Shown: piece by piece, positions 38,891 through 47,455 of the stretch | Layout: each line of letters starts with the position of its first letter | Position numbering within the stretch: position 1 is the stretch's first letter | Source: Henriciella aquimarina | GTDB lineage: Bacteria; Pseudomonadota; Alphaproteobacteria; Caulobacterales; Hyphomonadaceae | Assembly (NCBI RefSeq): GCF_002088975.1 | Contig: NZ_NCST01000103.1 | Location: 62,001 to 126,000 of the forward strand | Direction: 5' to 3' | DNA length: 64,000 nucleotides | Translations under genes and position numbers: made by a program | The notes under the pieces: model-generated | What the model saw: the letters and a program-made list of their open reading frames with translations, nothing else | Databases searched by the model: none | What the model was told of the DNA's origin: nothing

Positions 38891-39906
38891 GGCAGGCCAG
38901 CGGTCGGGCCGCCCTCTGCATGCCGTGTGCCGCCGGGCCCGGCGAGCGACTGGGTCTGGCCGGGTGTCTCGACAGGTGTGCCCTCACGGACTTTCTGGAC
39001 GCCTTCCTCGATGATCCAGTCGCCTTCCTGAAGACCGGCCTTTACAAGCACATAGCCTTCTTCCCGCGAGACGATGGTCAGCGAGACCCGTTTGGCGCGG
39101 CCATTGTCGACAGCCCACAGGAAGGCGCCATCGCCGCCCCAGACGATCGCGGCGCGGATCGTATAGGCGCGGGTCGTCGTATCGATGGAACTGTCGATGT
39201 TGACGATCTCGGCCTGATAATGCTGGTCGGGCTCGGAGAAGGGCTCGATGCTGATCACATCCCCCGTCTCGACGCGGCCGAAGGTCTGTTCCGGGGCCGG
39301 GAAATCGACATAGAGCACATCGCGGTCGTCCAGGCGGGTGATTACCGTGTCGGTGGTGATCCGTGCGCCGGGATCGATATCGGTGAGCCCGACATAGCCG
39401 GTAAACGGCGCGCGCACGGTGCGGCGCTCAAGAGCATCCTGGGCGATGTCGAGTTCGATCTCGGCGGCATCATAGGCGGCCTTCGCCCGGTCAAGCTCAT
39501 TGCCGGCAATGACGCCGGGGGTGCTGACACGGTCATAGCGGTCGATCAGGCGCTGGGCATCTTTCAGCGCGACTTCTGCCTGCCGCACGGCCAGACGCTC
39601 GGCGCGCGCTTCCAGCTGTACGAGAACCTCGCCTGTCTCGACCCGGTCACCCGCGTCGAAATTGACCTTGGTGACCTCTCCGCTTGTTTCGGGATAGATC
39701 GTGGCTGTCGTCCGCGCCCGTGCCGTGCCGACAGCTTCGACACGCGTCGTTTCCGTCACGAAGGAGACCTGGTGTGGCACGATCTGTACGGCGCGTTCGG
39801 AACGCGCGGCAGGCGCACTTTCCTCACCGCCCTGGCAGGCAGTGAGCGCAAGGGCAGCCAGCGCCAACAAATATGATCTTGTTCGGGTCGTCACACTGAC
39901 CTTCAT
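38887..39906 (-). CDS. RND periplasmic adaptor (membrane fusion) lipoprotein
   Basis: This 339-aa HlyD/AcrA-type adaptor links the RND permease to an outer-membrane channel. The signal ends LTAC with Cys24 as a lipobox. The lipoyl-type half motifs flank a coiled coil (about 95-150), and the beta-barrel domain follows (GYVGLTDIDPGARITTD...). It overlaps the permease start by 4 bases. No regulator is adjacent. Confidence 0.92.
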   Translation of the reverse strand: MKVSVTTRTRSYLLALAALALTACQGGEESAPAARSERAVQIVPHQVSFVTETTRVEAVGTARARTTATIYPETSGEVTKVNFDAGDRVETGEVLVQLEARAERLAVRQAEVALKDAQRLIDRYDRVSTPGVIAGNELDRAKAAYDAAEIELDIAQDALERRTVRAPFTGYVGLTDIDPGARITTDTVITRLDDRDVLYVDFPAPEQTFGRVETGDVISIEPFSEPDQHYQAEIVNIDSSIDTTTRAYTIRAAIVWGGDGAFLWAVDNGRAKRVSLTIVSREEGYVLVKAGLQEGDWIIEEGVQKVREGTPVETPGQTQSLAGPGGTRHAEGGPTAGLP

Positions 39907-40250
39907 ACCAAACCAGTCCTAAAGTTTCGTCACTGCAGCAATGACAATTGCGTGAGGATATGCGGAATATCTGCCGCCGTCCTGTCGCGAGCCAGTCTCG
40001 CGAGCTTCGCCTGCGCTTCTGACACGATGGTCATGTAGTCCGGACAGGCGATTCAACCAACAGTATCTCCGTCTCTTTGGGCAAAATTATGTGCCTGCAC
40101 AATGAGCGGGTTTCCGTTGCGCGAGCATCGGGCAGAGTGGCAGGGCGAAACCGGCCCCGGGCAATGAGAAAACGGGCCACTTGCCATGATCGCCCCCGTG
40201 ACTCCGGGCAGGGGCGGCGCCTATAGTCGATCTGGTTGATATTCGGGGGC
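39907..40250. other. 344-base intergenic region between divergent genes
   Basis: No credible gene is seen. It must hold the promoters for the adaptor-permease pair (minus) and the FAD oxidase operon (plus). One perfect inverted repeat, TCGCGAG-CCAGT-CTCGCGA (39985-40003), has no T-run on either side. It may be an operator or a hairpin. Confidence 0.5.
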
Positions 40251-41573
40251 ATGGAGGCTGGTTTGAAGCCACAGAGCAAGGCGACGCGCAGGCCAGGCAC
40301 ATGGTCCAACTGGTCGGGCAACCAGACGGCCGCGCCCGAACGCATTGCCGAACCGCGCGATCTCGACGCGCTCAAGGTGCTGGTAAAGGCTGGCACGGCG
40401 CCGGTGCGGGTCGCCGGGGCCGGTCATTCGTTCACACCCGTCGCCATTACAGAAGGCACGCTCCTGAAGCTCGGCCATCTTGGACTTGTCCACAGCGTTG
40501 ACACGGAAACGAAACGCGCCTGGGTGAATGCCGGGGCACGGCTCAGGGATCTCTCTCCGGCGCTGGAAACGCATGGTCTCGCCTTTCGCAATCTCGGCGA
40601 TATCAATGCCCAGACGCTGGCGGGCGCCATCTCGACAGCGACGCACGGGACCGGTGCGAGCCTGCCCTGCCTGTCGGCCGAAATTACCGGACTGAAGATC
40701 ATGCAGGCGGATGGCGAGATGCTGACGGTTTCGCGCGAGGCGGATGCGGATGTGTTCGACGCCGCCCGGGTTTCGCTCGGAACGCTCGGTGTTCTGGTGG
40801 AAGCAGAGGTGCAGCTGGTCGATGCGTACCGCCTGCACCGCACGACCTGGGCCGAACCGCTCGACAGCCTGATCGGTCATGCGCCATCGCGCTGGCAAAC
40901 GCGGCGCAATTACGAATTCTTCTACATCCCCTTTGCCGGCTACGGTATCTGCATCTCGCACGAGGAAACCGGCAAGCCGGAGACCGAACGCCCGCCGCGC
41001 GATGATGACGAGGCCGTGCTCGGCCTGAAACGCGCCCGCGATTATGCAGGCGATGACATCAAGGGCCGCAAGGCTTTCCTCAAATCGGCCTTCGAGAATT
41101 TCCAGGGTGAGGATGTCGTCGGCAATAGCTGGGAGCTGCTGGCGAGCCAGCGCAACATCCGCTTCAATGAAATGGAGTATCATCTGCCGGAAAAGCGGGC
41201 GCTGTCGGTTTTCGAAGAGGTGGTCAGGACAATCGAGAAGAAACGGCCGGATGTTTTCTTTCCGATCGAGGTGCGCCGCACGCGGGGCGACAATATCTGG
41301 CTGTCGCCGTTTAATGGCGGCGGCCGGATCTCGATTGCCGTGCACGCTTATCATGAGGATGATTACAGCTTCTTCTTTTCGGAGATCGAGCCGATCTTTC
41401 GCAAGGCGGGCGGACGGCCGCACTGGGGCAAGCTTCACAGCCTGAAAGCTGCGCAACTTTCAGACGTTTACCCTGACTTCGTGACCTTCTGTAATGTCCG
41501 CAACCGGCTCGATCCGAAGGGCCGGTTCCTGACCCCTTACCTGCGCGCGCTGTTTGGCGCGAACGGGGCCTAA
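40251..41573 (+). CDS. FAD-linked sugar-lactone oxidase (D-arabinono-1,4-lactone oxidase family)
   Basis: This 440-aa protein has the VAO-type FAD-binding domain in front and an ALO C-terminal domain. RVAGAGHSFTPVAITEG (about 50-66) binds the FAD pyrophosphate, and ISTATHGTG (about 125-133) is the second FAD motif. The C-terminus has HWGKLHSLKA followed by a DPKGRFLTPYL block typical of aldonolactone and alditol oxidases. The start at 40251 follows a G-rich stretch; a TTG 15 bases upstream is possible. It is directly joined to the PLP enzyme gene, whose ATG follows its TAA with no gap. The substrate is unknown. Confidence 0.87.
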   Translation: MEAGLKPQSKATRRPGTWSNWSGNQTAAPERIAEPRDLDALKVLVKAGTAPVRVAGAGHSFTPVAITEGTLLKLGHLGLVHSVDTETKRAWVNAGARLRDLSPALETHGLAFRNLGDINAQTLAGAISTATHGTGASLPCLSAEITGLKIMQADGEMLTVSREADADVFDAARVSLGTLGVLVEAEVQLVDAYRLHRTTWAEPLDSLIGHAPSRWQTRRNYEFFYIPFAGYGICISHEETGKPETERPPRDDDEAVLGLKRARDYAGDDIKGRKAFLKSAFENFQGEDVVGNSWELLASQRNIRFNEMEYHLPEKRALSVFEEVVRTIEKKRPDVFFPIEVRRTRGDNIWLSPFNGGGRISIAVHAYHEDDYSFFFSEIEPIFRKAGGRPHWGKLHSLKAAQLSDVYPDFVTFCNVRNRLDPKGRFLTPYLRALFGANGA

Positions 41574-42764
41574 ATGGCCGGCGATCCAGCTCTCTCCCGC
41601 GACTATTTTGACAGTCTGTCGGCAGCGCTTGTCGAGGCCGGCATCGCCCAGCCGACGTTGATTGTCGACCGCGCGCGGCTGGACCGGAATATCGACACCC
41701 TCATGCGTCATCTGCCGGACGGCATGGGCTATCGCATCGTGGCGAAGTCGCTGCCATGCCTGCCGCTGATCCGGTATATCCGGGAGTGCACCGGCACCGA
41801 CCGGCTGATGACCTTCAACCTGCAGATGCTGTTGCAGATCGCGCATGATATGCCGGACGCCCATCAGCTGCTTGGAAAGCCGATGCCGGTCGCCGCGGCC
41901 CGGCGTTTCTATCAGGAGGCCGGCCCGGAGGCGCGGGTCCAGTGGCTGGTCGATACACCGGAGCGGCTCGCGCAATATATCGCGCTTGCGAAAGATCTGG
42001 CTGTGCCGCTCGATCTCGTGCTGGAGGTCGATGTCGGTCTTCACCGGGGCGGGTTTGCGCCCGATGAGGCGCTGAAGCAGGCGGTCGAGACGATGGAGGC
42101 CTCGAACCATGTCCGCTTTGCCGGATTGATGGGCTATGAGCCGCATCTCACCAAACTGCCGGAAAAGGGCGGTCTCAGAGAGCGGGCCGCAGAAAGCGCT
42201 TGGGAGATTTATGCCAGGGCCAAGGCGTTGACCGGTTGTGCAGACGGGCCGGCTGGCCAGCAGCCGCTCACGCTCAACACGGCGGGCAGTCCGACCTACC
42301 GGCTCTACCGGGATACCGGTCTGGCCAATGAGGTCTCTGCCGGCTCGGTGCTGGTCAAACCGACCGATTTCGATACCGATCTTCTGGTAGATCATCTCCC
42401 GACCAGCTTCATCGCGACCCCGGCGCTGAAAGTGCTCGACGGGGTGAATGTCGCCGGGTTCGAATTCGTGCCCGGTCGTGAACCGGACGTGCCGGACGGG
42501 CATGCCAAAACGGTCTACACCTTTGGCGGCAACTGGATGGCGAAGCCGGTCTGGCCGGACGGGCTTGTCCTCAACGATATGTATGGCCGCTCCAGCAATC
42601 AGCAGATGCTGACCGGGCCGGCGGATCTTGATCTTGAAGCCGACGACTTCGTCTTCTTCCGGCCGACCCAGTCGGAAGCCGTCTTCCTGCAATTCGGCGA
42701 TATCGCGGTGTATGAAGACGGTCGGATTGTCGAGACATGGCCGGTCTTTCCGGCCTCAGCCTGA
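41574..42764 (+). CDS. PLP-dependent D-threonine aldolase/D-serine dehydratase-like protein
   Basis: This 396-aa fold-type III PLP enzyme has an alanine-racemase-type barrel followed by the small DSD1/D-threonine-aldolase C-terminal domain. The N-terminal TLIVDRARLDRNI and the PLP lysine in YRIVAKSLPCLPL (about 58) are clear. EVDVGLHRGGF follows at about 155. The metal-site residues of the C-terminal domain are not obvious, so activity is uncertain. It starts at the base after the FAD oxidase stop, and the two clearly form one operon. Members often act on D-beta-hydroxy amino acids. Confidence 0.82.
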   Translation: MAGDPALSRDYFDSLSAALVEAGIAQPTLIVDRARLDRNIDTLMRHLPDGMGYRIVAKSLPCLPLIRYIRECTGTDRLMTFNLQMLLQIAHDMPDAHQLLGKPMPVAAARRFYQEAGPEARVQWLVDTPERLAQYIALAKDLAVPLDLVLEVDVGLHRGGFAPDEALKQAVETMEASNHVRFAGLMGYEPHLTKLPEKGGLRERAAESAWEIYARAKALTGCADGPAGQQPLTLNTAGSPTYRLYRDTGLANEVSAGSVLVKPTDFDTDLLVDHLPTSFIATPALKVLDGVNVAGFEFVPGREPDVPDGHAKTVYTFGGNWMAKPVWPDGLVLNDMYGRSSNQQMLTGPADLDLEADDFVFFRPTQSEAVFLQFGDIAVYEDGRIVETWPVFPASA

Positions 42765-42839
42765 CGGCAACTGTAGCGGATGCCGCAGGATTGTGCCTGA
42801 GACTTGCGGCGGGTCCGATTTCCGCCGAATATCGGCGTG

Positions 42840-43442
42840 ATGGGACAGACAGTTGCAAAATCGCGCGCCGGGCAGGCGGATGCGCCGCTCAACAAGGACC
42901 GGATCGTCGAAGCGGCCCTGGGGCTGCTGGATGAGGTCGGCCTTGAAGGGCTGAGCACGCGCCGGCTGGCAAGCGAACTCAGCATCAAGAGTGCGTCGCT
43001 CTACTGGCATTTCAAGAACAAGGACGAGCTTCTGGATGCGATGTGCTCAGCCATGTTCAACGAGAATATGAGCATGCTGAAGCCGCGGGGGGCGAGCTTC
43101 GACTGGGCAAAGTGGCTGGCCGATGGCGCCCGCAGGATCCGCCAGACAGCGCTCTCGCGCCGCGATGGCGCACAGATCATGGCGCGGGTGCGCCCGCATG
43201 GTGAACGTTCGACCGAGCGCACGCGGCGCAATCTCGAAATGCTGGGCGAGATCGGGTTCGGCGCCGATGAGAGCCGCTACATCATCGTCACGCTGAGACG
43301 CTACGCGATTGGCTGTGCGATGCAGGAGCAGGCCGACATCGCCGCCGGGAAGATCCCGACAGAGGGCGATGGAACCGCCTCATTCGAGTTCGGCCTTGGC
43401 CTGATCATCGACAGTCTGCGTGCACGTGTGGCGCCGGCCTGA
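42840..43442 (+). CDS. TetR-family regulator (TetR_C-type)
   Basis: This 200-aa repressor-type protein has the helix-turn-helix at about 35-60 (LSTRRLASELSIKSASLYWHFKNKDEL). The C-terminal domain has the TetR/TetR_C style rather than AcrR. ATG 42840 gives MGQTVAKSRAG; a TTG upstream is less likely. It lies 75 bases after the PLP enzyme gene in the same direction and tail to tail with the MpaB-like gene (2-base gap). The ligand and target are unknown. Confidence 0.88.
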   Translation: MGQTVAKSRAGQADAPLNKDRIVEAALGLLDEVGLEGLSTRRLASELSIKSASLYWHFKNKDELLDAMCSAMFNENMSMLKPRGASFDWAKWLADGARRIRQTALSRRDGAQIMARVRPHGERSTERTRRNLEMLGEIGFGADESRYIIVTLRRYAIGCAMQEQADIAAGKIPTEGDGTASFEFGLGLIIDSLRARVAPA

Positions 43443-43444
43443 GC

Positions 43445-44374
43445 CTACTCCGCAGGCGGGGCGACGAGCCCTTCGGCCGGATAGTCCATCTCTCTCAGGA
43501 TGCGCTGCTGAACTGCCGGGCGCTTCCAGGCGAAGTTCCAGGGCAGGCCCAGCCGGATGGCGGCGTCTGCGGCGGGATAGCCTTTAACCGGAATCCGGTC
43601 CGCTGTCTTGCCCAGCGCCTTGATCGTCGTGCGGGCGATCGGCGAGAGGTCGTATTCCGGTCCGAGTTCCAGCACTTCGCGCACTTTTGGCGGCAGGATC
43701 GAGACCGATGCGTTGGCGAGGCTCGACTGCAGCGCTTTCGGGACGCCCTTGGCGGCGCGCCCGGACTTCATGATATCAAGGAATTCGGTGTTGATCTCAT
43801 GCGGCTCGAACCGTGGCAGGAGCTTTTCCAGCATGGCATCGAAATCTGCCGGGGAGCGCACCGGATTCTGGACGCCATAGAGCCTGGCAACAGGCTCACC
43901 TTCCTCGTAGAACTGGCACTTCTCGGCCTCGGACAGCGGTTTCACGAAGCGGTCATAGGCAGTCATGAAGCCGTAGCTGGCGGTCGCGGATACCCAGTCG
44001 AGCAGCTCGACGTCCAAGGCCTCGTAATGCTCACCGAACGGCGTCTCGCCCTTTACGCGCTTGTGCATGTTGGTGACGCCCTGGATAACCCGGCGCGCGG
44101 CGCTGGCCGGGCCGTACACGCCGACCATGGCGGCGGTGCCAGTGCGCTGCGAGCGGCCGATCGGATCGGTCTTGAAGACCGAATGATCCCAGACACCGGA
44201 GCGGATGCGGGCATCGGCGAATTCGAGAAGGACGGCGGTCACGCCGCCAATCGCCAGGGCGATCGGGTTCTTGAAAACGCGCCATGACATCGAATCCGGT
44301 GCGGCATAGGCCGGCTCGCCGGGCGGGGTTTTGTAATCGATCTTCCAGCCGAGATAGGACTTCATTTTTTCCAT
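43445..44374 (-). CDS. Oxygenase MpaB-like / DUF2236 protein
   Basis: This 309-aa protein belongs to the DUF2236 family, which includes the haem-dependent latex-clearing and MpaB-type oxygenases. It shows LLEFADARIRSGVWDHS near 50-66, an RT-rich segment after it, and a DLLDWV-like helix near 124 where the family keeps its ligand Asp/Trp. GGGAG lies 8 bases before ATG 44374. The substrate is unknown; lipid or terpenoid oxidation is the usual guess. It is divergent from cpaB. Confidence 0.78.
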   Translation of the reverse strand: MEKMKSYLGWKIDYKTPPGEPAYAAPDSMSWRVFKNPIALAIGGVTAVLLEFADARIRSGVWDHSVFKTDPIGRSQRTGTAAMVGVYGPASAARRVIQGVTNMHKRVKGETPFGEHYEALDVELLDWVSATASYGFMTAYDRFVKPLSEAEKCQFYEEGEPVARLYGVQNPVRSPADFDAMLEKLLPRFEPHEINTEFLDIMKSGRAAKGVPKALQSSLANASVSILPPKVREVLELGPEYDLSPIARTTIKALGKTADRIPVKGYPAADAAIRLGLPWNFAWKRPAVQQRILREMDYPAEGLVAPPAE

Positions 44375-44557
44375 TTTCGGGTCTCCCAGTTACAGGCGAG
44401 TCTCTGACAAAGCGTCCGGATCGCCAAGCTGTTGGAAGTAACAGGATCATATCGTGGTTAAGGGGGCACGCGCAATTCGGCGGGTCCGGTTGCCGCGCGC
44501 TTAAGGGGCAGGGCCTTAGAGTAGGATCGACGTAAACTGACCTGAGGGCTTTTCGCC

Positions 44558-45454
44558 ATGCAATTGTCTCCTGTCGTGACACTCATCCTCTCCATCGTTT
44601 TCGGGGCGGCCGCCGTCATCGGGGCACGTCTCTGGATTGGCTCGACGCAGAACGAAGAAGCGGCTGTGGAAACGGCTGCGCCGGTCGAGGTCGAGACAAG
44701 TGAGGTGCTGGTTGCGGTGCGCGACATCCCGCGCGGCGTGACCCTCAGCGCCGACTGGTTCCAGACCGAGACCATGCCTGTCACCGATATCCCGCGGGGC
44801 GCCTTCAGTTCGAAGGCCGATTTCGAACGCACGGGCCAGGGCCGGCGCACCCTGATCGAGATCGCTTCTGGGGACGTCCTCTCGGAGAAGCTTTTGCTGG
44901 CGCCGGGGATGCGCGCCTCGCTGTCGGCCAAGATAGAGCCGGGCATGCGCGCCTATACCATCCGCACAACGGATGTGAGCGGTGTTGGCGGTTTTGTTCT
45001 GCCGGGCGATCGGGTGGACGTGATCTTCATCGAACAGCGTGCGATTGAGAGCCTCGCCGAGGGTGGAGCAGGGCAAGCGTCCCGGGCCATCAGCCCGACG
45101 TCCGAGGTCCTTCTACAGAATGTTGAAGTTCTGGCCGTCGATCTCAATGACGACATGACCGGCAATGATCCGGGTGTCTTCCGGACGGCCACGCTTGGCG
45201 TGAGTCTTGAGCAGGCACAGAAACTCTCCGTGGCAACAGAGCTCGGGGGCCTCTCGCTCGCGTTGCGCGGCAGTGCCGACAAGGCTTTCGAGCAAGCCGA
45301 GGCGATCAATCTCAAGGACAAGCCGAAGCCGCGTCAGGTGGCCTATCGTCCGTCACCGCCCAAGCGCCTGCAGCCGAAGAAGGCCCAGTCCCTGGATGTC
45401 GAGGTCGTTCTTGGCGATCAGGAAACGACCCACACCGTTCCGAAGAGCGAATAA
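44558..45454 (+). CDS. cpaB: Flp pilus assembly protein CpaB/RcpC
   Basis: This 298-aa protein belongs to the Tad/Flp pilus machine. It has an N-terminal membrane anchor (about 6-26) and an SAF domain (about 48-115, EVLVAVRDIPRGVTLSADWF), then the RcpC/CpaB domain (GVGGFVLPGDRVDVI, TLGVSLEQAQKLSVATELGGLSLALR). The tail is Pro/Lys-rich. In Caulobacter cpaB sits directly before cpaC. Here it is on the opposite strand, beyond tadC and convergent with it, 5 kb from cpaC. That rearrangement separates its expression from the rest. Confidence 0.92.
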   Translation: MQLSPVVTLILSIVFGAAAVIGARLWIGSTQNEEAAVETAAPVEVETSEVLVAVRDIPRGVTLSADWFQTETMPVTDIPRGAFSSKADFERTGQGRRTLIEIASGDVLSEKLLLAPGMRASLSAKIEPGMRAYTIRTTDVSGVGGFVLPGDRVDVIFIEQRAIESLAEGGAGQASRAISPTSEVLLQNVEVLAVDLNDDMTGNDPGVFRTATLGVSLEQAQKLSVATELGGLSLALRGSADKAFEQAEAINLKDKPKPRQVAYRPSPPKRLQPKKAQSLDVEVVLGDQETTHTVPKSE

Positions 45455-45530
45455 GGAGCAGTGGCCCTTTTCTTTGCTGCCCGTTTTCCAGAGATCAGGG
45501 ACTCAAGGGCTTTTGCCTGTTTGAGTAAGC

Positions 45531-46469
45531 CTACATCTGACCCATGACATCGACCATGCGCATGGCGGCTGGCAGCAGAAGTACGGTCAGCAGGGACGGG
45601 AAGACGAACAGGATCAGTGGCACGGTGAGCTTGGCCGGCAGGGCCAGCGCCTTTTCTTCGGCCTTGAGCATCCGCTTTTCCCGCATGTCGGTGGCGAAGA
45701 CGCGTAGCGTTTCGCTGACGCTCGTGCCGAGCTCTTCGGACTGGCGCAGCATCACTGCAAGTGACCGTGCCTCGTCGAGCCCCAGCCGATCGGCAAAATT
45801 CTTCCAGGCTTCCGCGCGGGCCCGTCCGGCGCGGGTTTCCAGCGTCATGATCTTCATATGGTCGCTGAGCCAGGGATAGCGCTGGGCAACCTCCTCAGAG
45901 ACGCGCTGGACCGCACCATCGAGGCTGAGACCGGCCTCGACGCAGGCAACCAGCAGGTCGATCATGTCCGGAAAGCCCTCGCGGTACTGATCGGTGCGTT
46001 TGCCGATCTTCTTGTCGAGCATGAAGGAAGGCGCGACAAAGCTCACAATTGCCAGGGCAACCGAGGAAAGTAGGAGGCCATTGTCCGGCATGACGTCATT
46101 GATCAGCGGCCAGCAGCCCAGGAGCAGGAATTGCGGGATGACAAGAGCGACAAACCGGATCCCAATATAGAAATAAGGCGCTGATTTCGAATAATATCCT
46201 GCGCGCATCAGACGGTCGCGAAGCACGCTCAGCTGTTCGGAGTTGGGGTCGGAAAAGCGCCGCCCGATCGTTTCGATCACGGAGGATTTCTGCCGGGCCG
46301 GATAAGCTTCAGCCTTGGGTCGGCGGGCCTCGCTTTTTAGCCGCTCATTGACCTGGCGTTTGTCACGGACAGAGCGAAAGACACTGCTGCCAAGTACGAG
46401 CATGGCCGCGCCCATGACGATCATGATGATCGTGATGACTGTCGTGTCCTGAGGAATGTTTGCCATCAT
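45531..46469 (-). CDS. tadC: Tad pilus inner-membrane protein TadC
   Basis: TadC is one of two T2SSF (GspF-like) platform proteins that work with the CpaF ATPase. It is 312 aa with helices near 10-30, 95-135 and at the C-terminus. The T2SSF domain has FPDMIDLLVACVEAGLSLDGA and LRQSEELGTSVSETLR. GGAG lies 7 bases before ATG 46469. It follows tadB by 14 bases and is last in the operon. Confidence 0.93.
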   Translation of the reverse strand: MMANIPQDTTVITIIMIVMGAAMLVLGSSVFRSVRDKRQVNERLKSEARRPKAEAYPARQKSSVIETIGRRFSDPNSEQLSVLRDRLMRAGYYSKSAPYFYIGIRFVALVIPQFLLLGCWPLINDVMPDNGLLLSSVALAIVSFVAPSFMLDKKIGKRTDQYREGFPDMIDLLVACVEAGLSLDGAVQRVSEEVAQRYPWLSDHMKIMTLETRAGRARAEAWKNFADRLGLDEARSLAVMLRQSEELGTSVSETLRVFATDMREKRMLKAEEKALALPAKLTVPLILFVFPSLLTVLLLPAAMRMVDVMGQM

Positions 46470-46483
46470 CGCACGGCTCCTCC

Positions 46484-47443
46484 TCAGACCTTGAAGTTGA
46501 TCATCTGGCGCATGACAACATTGCCGACCACGATCCAGAAAAAACAGGCGCCAAGGCCGATCTGGATGAAGCGTTCATGGATGACATCGCCATAGAAACT
46601 TGGGGTGAGGAGGTACATCGCCGCCATCACCAGGAACGGGGCTGCTGTTAGGATCAGGGCCGAGGCGCGGGCTTCCGAGGAAGCGGCATTGATCTTCAGG
46701 CGCATCTTTTGACGCGCGCGCACCGTGGCGGCGTTGATCTTGAGCAGGCTGGCGAGATTGCCACCCGTCCTGGCCTGAAGGCGCACTGTGGCTGCAAAAA
46801 GTTCGACATCGGGCTGCCTGGTGCGCTCGGCGAGCTTCTTCACCGCCTCTTCGAGGCTCGAGCCATAGGCGATTTCGTCGGCGGCCATGCCGAACTCCGA
46901 CCCGATCGGATCCGGCATCTCCTTGCCCACCAGCGTCACGGCGGTCGGGACGGGGTGGCCGGCCTCGAGGCTGCGCACGATGATTTCCAGCGCATCGGGC
47001 AGCTGGGCGCCCATGAGCTTTTCCCGCTTGGCGGCCATGTATTTCAGGAAGAAGACCGGCAGTGCCGTGGAGGCCAGCAGCGCGGCCACGACACCGATAA
47101 CAAGGCTGTCCAGGAACCAGTAGGCGAGACCGAAACCGACCGCGCCGAGCCCGCCGGCGAGCGCGGCCCACTGGGTCGGCTGGAAGTTCAGGCCGGAGCG
47201 GGTCACGAGATCGTTGAACCAGCGCATGGCGAGGCGCTGGTTGCCCTCACCGTCGAGCCCGCGCTGACGGCGCAGCTCGACGATAAGGTCGGCCACAGTG
47301 TTCTGCGTTTCCTTGACCTTGAGGCGGGTATTGATGCGCGTCTTGGCGACGGCCTTCTTGCCGAAGCCCAGCACGGCATGCATCGCCATGAAGGCGGATG
47401 CGAAAGCCAGGACATAGATAACGGCGGAAATATCCATGGGCAC
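46484..47443 (-). CDS. tadB: Tad pilus inner-membrane protein TadB
   Basis: TadB is the paired T2SSF platform protein (319 aa). It has an N-terminal helix, two central helices (about 93-133), the T2SSF domain (LPDALEIIVRSLEAGHPV, LQARTGGNLASLLKINAATVR) and C-terminal helices. GTG 47443 has AGGA 9 bases upstream and is preferred to ATG 47437, though both are close. It starts 12 bases after the cpaF stop. Confidence 0.93.
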   Translation of the reverse strand: MPMDISAVIYVLAFASAFMAMHAVLGFGKKAVAKTRINTRLKVKETQNTVADLIVELRRQRGLDGEGNQRLAMRWFNDLVTRSGLNFQPTQWAALAGGLGAVGFGLAYWFLDSLVIGVVAALLASTALPVFFLKYMAAKREKLMGAQLPDALEIIVRSLEAGHPVPTAVTLVGKEMPDPIGSEFGMAADEIAYGSSLEEAVKKLAERTRQPDVELFAATVRLQARTGGNLASLLKINAATVRARQKMRLKINAASSEARASALILTAAPFLVMAAMYLLTPSFYGDVIHERFIQIGLGACFFWIVVGNVVMRQMINFKV

Positions 47444-47455
47444 CCGGATGCGTCC

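Noticed and set aside
40031-40396. Small minus-strand gene in the 39907-40250 gap
   Set aside because: No ribosome-binding site, no family similarity, and it runs into the FAD oxidase gene antisense.
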